Positions 1 to 7,400 of a DNA stretch of 64,000 nucleotides are shown here, piece after piece. The notes under the pieces were generated by a model that was given only the letters and a program-made list of their open reading frames with translations, did not search any database and was not told where the DNA came from. Positions within the stretch are counted from its first letter, which is position 1; every line of letters starts with the position of its first letter. Origin of the DNA: Fructobacillus pseudoficulneus (GTDB taxonomy: Bacteria > Bacillota > Bacilli > Lactobacillales > Lactobacillaceae); NCBI RefSeq assembly GCF_900108455.1, contig NZ_FNWS01000001.1, positions 248,001 to 312,000 of the forward strand, written 5' to 3'. The translations under genes were made by a program, and so were the position numbers.

Positions 1-260
1 GGTGGCATTTCCTGTAGTAAGTCGACGATTTCGTCGGGGTCAATCTCCAGGTTATCAAAGACGGTGGCCAGCGTTTCGTCATCCATTACCCGCCAGGCCA
101 CTTCACGAATGTTTTCAGCGAAGCCGGCGTAGACTTGGCCCTTTTCGAAATCGTGTAGGGCGGTAAACTCGGTCATAAACTCGTCGTCTTGCCCATTTTC
201 CAAGCGGTCCGTTAAAGACTGCACGGCCTGTTTGACTTGTTGGTCATGATCTAATTCCAT
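1..260 (-). CDS. mgtE: Magnesium transporter MgtE, N-terminal fragment (runs off window)
   Basis: Reading leftward from an ATG at 260, 86 codons stay open to the window edge. The protein is acidic and helical, starts MELDHDQQVKQAVQSL and includes DNLEIDPDEIVDLLQEMP, typical of the cytosolic superhelical MgtE_N domain that precedes the CBS pair and membrane pore of MgtE Mg2+/Co2+ channels. An AAAGGG Shine-Dalgarno lies 10 nt upstream. Only about a fifth of the usual ~450-residue protein is present, so pore and CBS domains cannot be checked. The leader is short and shows no M-box Mg2+ riboswitch. It follows rluD in the same direction. Confidence 0.8.
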   Translation of the reverse strand, partial: MELDHDQQVKQAVQSLTDRLENGQDDEFMTEFTALHDFEKGQVYAGFAENIREVAWRVMDDETLATVFDNLEIDPDEIVDLLQEMP

Positions 261-342
261 CGAAAAATTTCCCTTTCGCTTGACTATTCTTCTTTGAAAA
301 TACTACAAATAAAGTTTTCGTTCAACCGCAACGAAGGACTAA

Positions 343-1248
343 TCAGCCTTCAATGTCCTTCAACGCCTGCAAATCTTCTGGTAGGTCCGTTTGCAAATGG
401 CGGTAATCCTCGATAAAGGGGTCGTAGAAGGTCATTTGGTAGGCGTGTAAGGCTTGCCGCTTTAATCCATACCAAAGTGGCCCACCGTACAAATCATCCC
501 CCACCAGTGGAAAGCCAATGTGGGCAAAGTGGACCCGGATTTGGTGGGTCCGACCCGTATGCAGCTGAACCTTCACTCGGGTCATCGGCTGGTTTTCATC
601 GTTCGTATAACGATGTTCGACCCAGTACTCGGTTTTAGATGCCTTACCGTCCGGCGTCACCGTTCGCTTGATAAAGTCACCTGGCAACCGGCCAATTGGT
701 TCTTCAATGATGCCGTGGTCCTCTGGCAAATGCCCTGAGACATAGGCCGTGTAAAACTTTTCAACCGAGTGGTCCTGTAATTGCTGGTCTAAAACAGCAT
801 GAGCAAAGCGGTGCTTGGCTAACAAAACAATCCCGGAAGTATCACGGTCAAGTCGGGTTACCACGTGCGGCACCAAGTCCTCGGCACCCTCATCAAGCAA
901 GTGCCCCTTCACCTGGTTAACCAAGGTGTGCAACCGGTCGGCATGGCCGGGAACGGTCGTCACGCCATAAGGCTTATCAACAGCCAAAAAGTGGTCGTCC
1001 TCGTAAATCACATCCAAAGGGGTAAAGTCGGGCACCACTAAGTCGTTTCCCTCTTCAACTGGCATGACAATCGTCACCAAGTCGCCATCCTTAATATAGT
1101 CGGATGTATAGACCTGCTTATCGTTGACTAAGATTGCCCCACCGTTGTGCTTCATTTGGGAAAACATGCGGTGAGAGACGCCGTGTCCCTGCAAAAAGGA
1201 GCGAACCTTGCGGTCTTCATCACCCTGGTATGTCCAAGAAAATTTCAT
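343..1248 (-). CDS. RluA/RluD-family pseudouridine synthase
   Basis: A 301-residue RNA pseudouridine synthase that isomerises uridines in rRNA or tRNA. An S4-like N-terminal RNA-binding segment (about residues 15-60) precedes the catalytic domain. The family signature is RLDRDTSG at 132-139, with the catalytic aspartate at D134. A late RTHQIRVH motif is also present. Length is normal and it corresponds to B. subtilis yjbO, the third gene of the relQ-nadK-rluD cluster. The ATG at 1248 is forced, because an in-frame TAG lies two codons upstream. Its Shine-Dalgarno is about 30 nt away behind a stem-loop (see 1245-1284). Which uridine it modifies cannot be told. Confidence 0.92.
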   Translation of the reverse strand: MKFSWTYQGDEDRKVRSFLQGHGVSHRMFSQMKHNGGAILVNDKQVYTSDYIKDGDLVTIVMPVEEGNDLVVPDFTPLDVIYEDDHFLAVDKPYGVTTVPGHADRLHTLVNQVKGHLLDEGAEDLVPHVVTRLDRDTSGIVLLAKHRFAHAVLDQQLQDHSVEKFYTAYVSGHLPEDHGIIEEPIGRLPGDFIKRTVTPDGKASKTEYWVEHRYTNDENQPMTRVKVQLHTGRTHQIRVHFAHIGFPLVGDDLYGGPLWYGLKRQALHAYQMTFYDPFIEDYRHLQTDLPEDLQALKDIEG

Positions 1249-1284
1249 ATACTACATTTGCCGGCCATTAGCAGCCGGCCTCCT
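1245..1284 (-). promoter_or_regulatory. Displaced Shine-Dalgarno with spacer hairpin and 7-codon leader at rluD
   Basis: AGGAGG at 1284-1279 is followed by GCCGGC-TGCTAATG-GCCGGC (1279-1260), a 6-bp GC stem, and then 11 nt to the rluD ATG at 1248. Within the hairpin an ATG at 1268 opens a 7-codon peptide (MAGKCSI) whose TGA overlaps the rluD ATG as ATGA. Either the hairpin shortens the SD-AUG distance, or the mini-ORF is translated and re-initiation supplies rluD. The sequence does not decide between them. Confidence 0.5.
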
Positions 1285-1352
1285 CATTCTTCTAATGAAA
1301 ACAGCGCCCTCTATCAAAGCGGTCGCTGCTTAAAAATCGTCAAACAACTTTG

Positions 1353-2150
1353 TTAGTCCATTGGGTCGGAGATAAAGGCCTGTTGGACCCGGCTCCAAAA
1401 CTCCAAATGACGGAAGGAAGCAAAGTGAACTTCCTTTTTGGCGACTTCAAATTCCACCGCCACCACGTCTTCTGCCAAAATTTCCAGCTGATCACAGGTC
1501 AGCAAGAAAGAATTGTGCTTGGGCTTAATCGTAATCTTTTGCCCGGACGGCACAATCAAAGGCGACCCTAACGTTCGAAAGACGCGGTTATTAATCGAGG
1601 CAATTTCAGACATTTGAATCGCCTTGAGCGATGGGTGTAAGACTGCCCCACCGTTCGCCTTATTGTAGGCCGTCGATCCGGTTGGCGTGGCAATTGCTAC
1701 CCCATCCCCTCGGAAGCCTTCAAATGGATGACCACCCAGGCAAATGTCGGCCACCAATGTCCCGACTGGCTGCTTGATAGTGGCTTCGTTTAAGGCCAGG
1801 TATTCTTCACGACTACCGTCGGCCGCCACCGTGGTCATCTTCAACAAGGGGTAAGAAACCTTTTGGCCCCGATCAGCCACTAAGCTGTCGACCAGTTCCT
1901 TGACTTCTGTCCCGAGCCAATCCGTGTAAAACCCTAGATGACCGGTGTGCAAGCCAACAAAGCGTAGGTCGTCATGACCATCAATGTATTCATGAAATGC
2001 GCCCAAAAGCGTACCATCCCCACCAACGGAAATGACTACCTCCGGATTAATGGCATCCAGGGTAAAGCCCCGGGCCAGCAATTCCGCTTTCAGGTCGGCC
2101 ACAATCTTGAGCGACTGAGCCTGGTCATTATTGTATAAGGCAACTCTCAT
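1353..2150 (-). CDS. nadK: NAD kinase
   Basis: ATP-dependent NAD kinase that makes NADP; 265 residues. The nucleotide-binding GGDGT motif is at 43-47, followed by the conserved ALNEATIK and GDGVAIATPTGSTAY segments of the PpnK fold. The ATG at 2150 is chosen over an upstream in-frame start at 2168 because GAGGAAGG lies directly before it at good spacing; the family also begins MRVAL-like. It sits between relQ and rluD as in Bacillus (yjbM-nadF-yjbO), probably co-transcribed with relQ through a hairpin at 2184-2209. Confidence 0.96.
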   Translation of the reverse strand: MRVALYNNDQAQSLKIVADLKAELLARGFTLDAINPEVVISVGGDGTLLGAFHEYIDGHDDLRFVGLHTGHLGFYTDWLGTEVKELVDSLVADRGQKVSYPLLKMTTVAADGSREEYLALNEATIKQPVGTLVADICLGGHPFEGFRGDGVAIATPTGSTAYNKANGGAVLHPSLKAIQMSEIASINNRVFRTLGSPLIVPSGQKITIKPKHNSFLLTCDQLEILAEDVVAVEFEVAKKEVHFASFRHLEFWSRVQQAFISDPMD

Positions 2151-2183
2151 AGCCTTCCTCTCTAACATCCATTCTCGTCTGGT

Positions 2184-2209
2184 AAGGAAAAGGCCGGGTT
2201 TCCCCGGCC
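2184..2209 (-). terminator. Intercistronic GNRA-loop hairpin between relQ and nadK
   Basis: On the minus strand GGCCGGG-GAAA-CCCGGCC is followed by TTTTCCTT, a compact GC-rich intrinsic-terminator shape 8 nt after the relQ stop. The T tract is interrupted, so partial termination or an mRNA-stabilising hairpin are both possible. Confidence 0.5.
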
Positions 2210-2216
2210 CCCTCGG

Positions 2217-2792
2217 TTAATCTTGTTCTTTAATTTCGGACAGCTCCTGCTCCAAAGCAAAAGTCTGTTCTGAAATTTCAGTTAACTGCTCTGCCATCTT
2301 TGGCGCGATTTCACCATGCTTATAGCGCAAATCGTGTTCGATGGTCGACCAGAAGTTCATCGCCAAAGTCCGAATTTGGATTTCAGCCAAAACCTTGTGC
2401 TCCCCATCCAATAATTGGACTGGGTACTCAATCACCATGTGGTATGACCGGTAGCCCGAAGGCTTGGCGTTCATCACATAATCACGTTCTTCTAAAATCG
2501 TAAAGTCGGTGCGCTTACGCAGTAGTTCCACTACCGCATAAATGTCATCGATATACTTGGTCATAATCCGCAAACCAGCGATGTCTTGCAAATCCAAAGC
2601 CAGTCGGTCCTCATGCAGGTGCCGACGAACAATTTTTTCTTCAATTGATGCTTGGGATTTAACCCGACCCGTTACATATTCGACCGGCGTAGCTTGCCCG
2701 GCCTTTTGATATTGTGCGCTGAGATAATTCAGCTTCACCTTTAACTCTGCGACGGCCTGGGTGTATGGTTCAAAAAAGCTTTCCCATTCCAC
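2217..2792 (-). CDS. relQ: Small alarmone synthetase RelQ ((p)ppGpp synthase)
   Basis: A short RelA/SpoT-type synthetase that transfers pyrophosphate from ATP to GDP/GTP to make (p)ppGpp; no hydrolase, TGS or ACT domain. Key motifs are GYRSYHMVIEYP and EIQIRTLAMNFWSTIEHDL, matching YjbM/RelQ. Two GTG starts are possible: 2825 (behind AGGAGGTGAT) and 2792 (behind AAGGAGG, 8 nt). I chose 2792, giving 191 residues, because RelQ homologues begin a few residues before the conserved W..F..PY segment. The 2825 start would add 11 residues. First gene of the relQ-nadK-rluD cluster, linking stringent response with NADP supply. Confidence 0.93.
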   Translation of the reverse strand: MEWESFFEPYTQAVAELKVKLNYLSAQYQKAGQATPVEYVTGRVKSQASIEEKIVRRHLHEDRLALDLQDIAGLRIMTKYIDDIYAVVELLRKRTDFTILEERDYVMNAKPSGYRSYHMVIEYPVQLLDGEHKVLAEIQIRTLAMNFWSTIEHDLRYKHGEIAPKMAEQLTEISEQTFALEQELSEIKEQD

Positions 2793-2877
2793 TACTTGGT
2801 CCTCCTTGAAACGTTGGCAATTCACTTGCCAAGATCACCTCCTATTTTACCATAAGTTTTTTACATGTCTTTAGACA

Positions 2878-2908
2878 ATAAAAAACAAACAACCAGGAGT
2901 TGTTTGTT
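2878..2908 (-). terminator. Intrinsic terminator of glcK
   Basis: The 10-bp stem AACAAACAAC/GTTGTTTGTT with 5-nt loop, followed on the minus strand by TTTTTATTG, lies 37 nt after the glcK stop and before relQ. Confidence 0.85.
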
Positions 2909-2944
2909 AAAAGTGTTTTTTTAGTTAATTTGTTCGTAAACTGC

Positions 2945-3901
2945 TTACTTTGCCAATGAAGCGGCACCGATAACACCGGCATCATTACCCAATTCAGCCA
3001 ACTTAACAGAAGTTGAAGTCCGAACTGTTGGGAAAGCAAACTTTGTCCAGTTCTTTTCCACGCGTTCGCGCAAGAATTCACCGGCTGCAGCCACACCACC
3101 ACCGATAACGATAGCAGATGGGTTCAAGATGTTTGAAATAGTAGCAGCGGCATAACCCAAGTAGTATGCTAACTTATCAACAGTTTCGTTAGCCAAGTAG
3201 TCGCCTTCCTTAGCCAAGTCAAAGATAATCTTTGAAGTGACTTCGTCACCGTTATCAATCATCTTCTTCAAACGTGATTCACCAACGTATTGTTCAGCGA
3301 AATCTTGGGCCAAGTGAACGACACCAGTGGCAGAAGCATATTGCTCCAAGCAACCGTGGTTACCACAAGTACACAAGTAACCATTTGGTTCCACGATCAT
3401 GTGGCCAACTTCACCACCAGCACCGGCAACACCATGAATCAATTGGTTGTTGGCAACCAATCCACCACCAACACCAGTTCCAAGCGTGATGAATGAAACG
3501 TCGGCATCGTTGTTTCCGGCACCCTTCCAGGCTTCACCCAAAGCAGCCACGTTGGCATCGTTATCGATAGTCAAGTCGAAGCCAGTTCCGGCTTGGATTG
3601 GTTCCTTAACGGCTTGTTCGTCAGCCCAGTTCAAGTTGTAGGCACCCTTAACTGTTCCAGCTGTGCGATCAACTGTTCCAGGAGTTCCCATTCCAATTCC
3701 AATCACACGGTCCTTATCCAATTGGTAAAGGTCCAAGTGATGGTTAATTGATTCAATAATGTCAGGGACAATGTGCTTACCATCTTCCAAAATGTTGGTC
3801 TGAATTGACCACTTTTGTTGCACTTCGCCATCCTTAGTTAAGATTGCAAACTTAATGGTGGTTCCACCAAGGTCAACTCCGATTAATTTATCTTTTGCCA
3901 T
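2945..3901 (-). CDS. glcK: ROK-family glucokinase
   Basis: A 318-residue cytosolic ROK kinase that phosphorylates free glucose to glucose-6-phosphate. The ATP-binding VDLGGTTIK is at 9-17, the catalytic IDNDAN at about 112-117, and the ROK zinc site combines H167 with the cysteines of CTCGNHGCLE (177-186). The ATG at 3901 is the only in-frame start available. Its Shine-Dalgarno is 40 nt upstream behind a hairpin (3911-3947). A good promoter with an overlapping cre-like site (3968-4006) points to CcpA control. yqgQ lies upstream, as in Bacillus yqgQ-glcK, but here the two are about 180 nt apart with their own promoters. Confidence 0.96.
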   Translation of the reverse strand: MAKDKLIGVDLGGTTIKFAILTKDGEVQQKWSIQTNILEDGKHIVPDIIESINHHLDLYQLDKDRVIGIGMGTPGTVDRTAGTVKGAYNLNWADEQAVKEPIQAGTGFDLTIDNDANVAALGEAWKGAGNNDADVSFITLGTGVGGGLVANNQLIHGVAGAGGEVGHMIVEPNGYLCTCGNHGCLEQYASATGVVHLAQDFAEQYVGESRLKKMIDNGDEVTSKIIFDLAKEGDYLANETVDKLAYYLGYAAATISNILNPSAIVIGGGVAAAGEFLRERVEKNWTKFAFPTVRTSTSVKLAELGNDAGVIGAASLAK

Positions 3902-3947
3902 GATTTGATTTGGCGTGTGGCCAGATACAGCACACTGCCATCCTCCT
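3888..3947 (-). promoter_or_regulatory. Displaced Shine-Dalgarno with spacer hairpin at glcK
   Basis: AGGAGGA (3947-3941) abuts a stem TGGC-GTGTG / CACAC-GCCA (3940-3911, one bulged A, 11-nt loop). After the stem exactly 9 nt remain to the ATG at 3901, so folding restores normal SD spacing. A competing reading is a 15-codon leader ORF starting at GTG 3935 (6 nt after the SD) and ending at TAA 3890-3888, overlapping the glcK start out of frame. Confidence 0.55.
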
Positions 3948-3967
3948 GTGTCTTAGATTACTCAATT

Positions 3968-4006
3968 ATTTTAACAAAGTTCTTCACGTTTATGCAAGCG
4001 TTTACA
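3968..4006 (-). promoter_or_regulatory. glcK promoter with overlapping catabolite-responsive element
   Basis: Minus-strand -35 TTGCAT (3997-3992), 18-nt spacer, -10 TAAAAT (3973-3968). TGTAAACGCTTGCA (4006-3993) matches the cre consensus TGWAANCGNTNWCA at all but one position and overlaps the -35. That position favours repression by CcpA, but this is inference. Confidence 0.6.
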
Positions 4007-4042
4007 AAAAACTTTTCATTTGCCTTGTGAATTTGTCGAAGC

Positions 4043-4081
4043 AAAGGCCGCTCGGTCAGGCTGGCCGACCTGACGGCCTTT
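4043..4081. terminator. Inverted repeat downstream of yqgQ, terminator-like
   Basis: AAAGGCC..GTCAGG / CCTGAC-GGCCTTT forms a bulged stem just after the yqgQ stop. A T run exists only on the plus strand, where no gene needs it. On the minus strand it may be a weak 3' hairpin for yqgQ. Confidence 0.4.
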
Positions 4082-4330
4082 TTACCGACCCAAATCCGCT
4101 CGCACCAAAGTTTTTTCACCAGAAAAATCCTGGGTCAGCTTAGCTTCTTCGGCATGTTCCTTGGCCAAAATTTTCTTCATCGTTTGGTAGTCATCATCGC
4201 TGATGACATCGGCCCGATACAAGTTGTCGACCTCCAGGGCAGCCATTTCAATGTCCCACAACCGTTTTCCAACGTGAATAAAGACATCGTAAGTCTTCAA
4301 ATACTGGAGAATATCATAAAAATTTTTCAT
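4082..4330 (-). CDS. yqgQ: YqgQ-family small protein (DUF910)
   Basis: An 82-residue protein starting MKNFYDILQYLKTYDVFIHVG, matching the YqgQ/DUF910 family of Bacillota: two or three helices with a conserved FYD..L.TYG-like start and an IE..LDEL-like centre (here IEMAALEVDNLY). Biochemical role unknown. The family is often encoded beside glucokinase, as here, suggesting a link to sugar metabolism. The C-terminal 20 residues (KLTQDFSGEKTLVRADLGR) extend beyond the usual domain. Start ATG has TGGAG 8 nt upstream. Confidence 0.85.
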   Translation of the reverse strand: MKNFYDILQYLKTYDVFIHVGKRLWDIEMAALEVDNLYRADVISDDDYQTMKKILAKEHAEEAKLTQDFSGEKTLVRADLGR

Positions 4331-4405
4331 TACATTGGCTCCATTTCGACCAGTTACTGGGTGAATTTTGGCAGCAAGGCGAACCTGCTACCCTACTTTT
4401 CTGCC

Positions 4406-4432
4406 ATTATACGCTGCTTTATCCCCTGACAA
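4406..4432 (-). promoter_or_regulatory. Candidate yqgQ promoter
   Basis: Minus strand: TTGTCA (4432-4427), short 15-nt spacer, TATAAT (4411-4406). The leader that follows carries a stem closed by a TTCG loop (about 4366-4392) before the SD. Confidence 0.4.
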
Positions 4433-4447
4433 AAGGGCGAGTCACCA

Positions 4448-7400
4448 TCAAATCACCAGCAGCTGTCGGCCAGCCAGCAAAATCAAAGTTGGCGCTTGAA
4501 TCATATAGTCCGGGTACTCCCGCTGCAAAGCCTGCTGGTATAAGCGGACTTGACCGGTATATTGCCGGCGGATTTTAGCCAAGCGCTCCTTTTGCCGCGG
4601 ACCAGCAGTTCGAGGCAGGTAGTCCGTCTTGTAATCAAAAAGCGTAATTGTCTTACTACTTTCATCCAGGTAGTAGCCATCGATAATTCCATGAATCAAG
4701 ATGGGTTCCTGGTCGGCCAAATCGGGATAGACCTGATTGGCCGGTACCAGCATGGCAAAGGTGGCTTCCCGGTGGAGCGTGGCCGCATGTTGGGCAATTT
4801 GCTGGGCCATTTCACCCTGCAAAAAGTCTAAAATTTCGTCCAAATCAACCAGGGCCGCCACCGCTGCTTCAACCTTGCCCTGGTCAACCAGGTTAGTGAG
4901 GAGGACCTGCAAATCAGCCAGTGTCTGCAGCTTGGTAAAGTCCACCAGTTGCAAGATTAAATGGGTTGCAGTTCCAACCGCCGTCGGTGCTGGCTTACTT
5001 TGTCCGTCTTGGTCAAAGGCTGGCATTGGCAATTGATTGGTCGTGAGAACGTGAGCTCGCGGATTGAGCACCTGATTGGCTTGGCTCGGTTCCTCCGCGG
5101 TGTTGTCACTAATATCGTCCCGGCTAACTTGATGATTGGCCGGTGAAACTTGCTCAGCTGACAGCACTTCTTCATCAAGCTCCGGGTCCCCAGCTGCTCT
5201 GGCCCGACCACTATCATCTAGGCTCAGTGTTGCCAATCGACTTTGGTCGGGATCTTCAAATAACGATTTAATTTCTGAAACCGATTGATAGGCAGCCGTT
5301 CGGGTACCACCCTGGTTAGGGTACTGGTATGACAGCTTTTGGCTCAAGTCAGCGATTGTTGCAGTAGAAGCAGACGGTGTCACCACAGCCTCGGCCTGGC
5401 TAGGCGTCACTTCTTCAGCCTGCGCCGGCTTTGACGACCAACTCTTTTTCAAAGCTGGAATTTCCTCTTCCGCCAGCAGTTTTACCTGAATTTTCCCGTT
5501 CTTTGGTGTTTGTGCCGATGGCAGGTATGGTCGGTCAACATCCCCCAACCAGTCCGTTAGTTCCGGCAAATTCAACCGAGCCAAGGTAATCAGGAGCCAG
5601 TCAAGGTAGGACTTTGACCGTAGCCGAAGGTCTTTGGCCAGATACTGCCCCTCCATGCCACGGGCATCGTGAAAGAGACGCTTTTGGGCTGTCGTGTCCT
5701 TTTCTTGGCTTGGCACGGTGGCCAGCAAGAAGAGCTGTTGCTTGGCCCGGGTCAAAGCCACGTAAAAGAGCCGCATTTCTTCAGACCACGCCTGCCGTTT
5801 CAGTGCTTCTTTGACGGCATACTTTGGCAAAGTCGGCAACTTGACCTTGGCATGGGGCTCAACAAAGTCCAGCCCCACTCCGGCATCCTTTTGCACTAAA
5901 AAGTCGCCCTTCAAATCCATGGTGTTAAATTCTTTTTCCAGTTCGGGCAGAATCACAATTGGAAATTCCAATCCCTTGGAGCCGTGGATGGTCATCAAAG
6001 CCACCGTTTCATCGGCCGCTTCTTGGGCAACCTCACCGACCTTCTTGTCGTTCTTTTGAATTTCTTCAATATAACGGATAAAGGCGTACAAACCGGCCTG
6101 ACCGTTATCCTGAAAGGCTCCGGCCTTTTCATAGAGGGCGTGCAGGTTGGCCTGGCGCTGAGCCCCGCCTGGTAGACCGCCAACATAGTCCAGCCAGCCA
6201 GTCTTCTGGTAAATCGCCAGCAAGAGACCGACGAGGTCATTTTGCCGGGCAAATTGGCGCCAATGGCGCAACTGACTTAGCACAGCCTCGGCCCGCTGGT
6301 CGGTTTTAGCATAGGCTTGCAAAGCCGTGTAAAAATCATGTTGCTGGTCGGCTAAGCGCACCTTGGCCAGGTCGTTTTCCTTAAAGTCAAAAATTGGTGA
6401 CCGTAAGACTGCGGCCAGTGGAATATCCTGGTGCGGGTTATCAATCACTCGCAAGAGGTCCAGGGTCAAATAAACTTCCATCACCTGATAATAATCACCA
6501 GCTCCGGCTGCCTGAATGGGAATCCCGGCCTGATTACCCATCCGAACCATGTCAATGTAGCCCGTCTTTGACCGGGTCAAAATCGCAATATCCGAATACT
6601 TAACCGGCCGCATCATGCCAGCTTTTTGGTCATAAACTTCGCCGTTTTTCACCAAGTCTTGGATCTTTTCCACCAAAAAGCGGTACTGGCTTTCCCGTTT
6701 TTCAAGTTCTTGAGCATCCTTGGCAGCCTGGTCATCAGCGCTATCACTGCCACCATCACTGGCACCAGCTGCGCTACTATTAGCCGCCGGTTGCTCGATC
6801 AAGTCCAATTCAAATACTGCCGGCACCTGGTCAGGATAAGACGCCGCCGCAATCAACTTAGCGGAATCCTGATAAGGAATATCGCCCAATTCCTCATCCA
6901 TCAACTGGGTGAAAATTTGGTTAATCACCGTCGTCACATTGTTTTCGGATCGGAAGTTTTCGGCTAATTCAATTCGCTCATCCTGATTGTCTTCTTTGGC
7001 AAAGTCAAAGTACTTGCCCGTGAAGAGCGAAGGGTCAGCCTGACGGAAACCATAGATACTTTGCTTCACATCCCCGACCATGTACATGTTGTGCCCATTT
7101 GACAGCCGCTTCAAAAAAGTTTCCTGGAGACGGTTAATGTCCTGGTATTCATCAATTAAAATTTCTTCAAATTGGCGCTGCACCAAATCCCGGACGTCAT
7201 CCTTTGCCAACAGTTCCAGTGAAAGGAGTTCTGCATCAGCAAAGTCCAGCAGGTTGTCGGCCCGCTTTTGGGCAGTAAAGGCGGCCAAGAAGGCCTGGGT
7301 CAGTTGGACCAGGGTCGTGACCAGGGCATCGCCGCGCTGGTTGACCAACTGCCACTGCTTTTCCGTTAAGCGGAACAAGCCATCCTTCAGGGTGCTAATC

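Noticed and set aside
261-342. M-box Mg2+ riboswitch before mgtE
   Set aside because: Only about 80 nt separate rluD and mgtE, too short for the aptamer, and no M-box sequence is visible.
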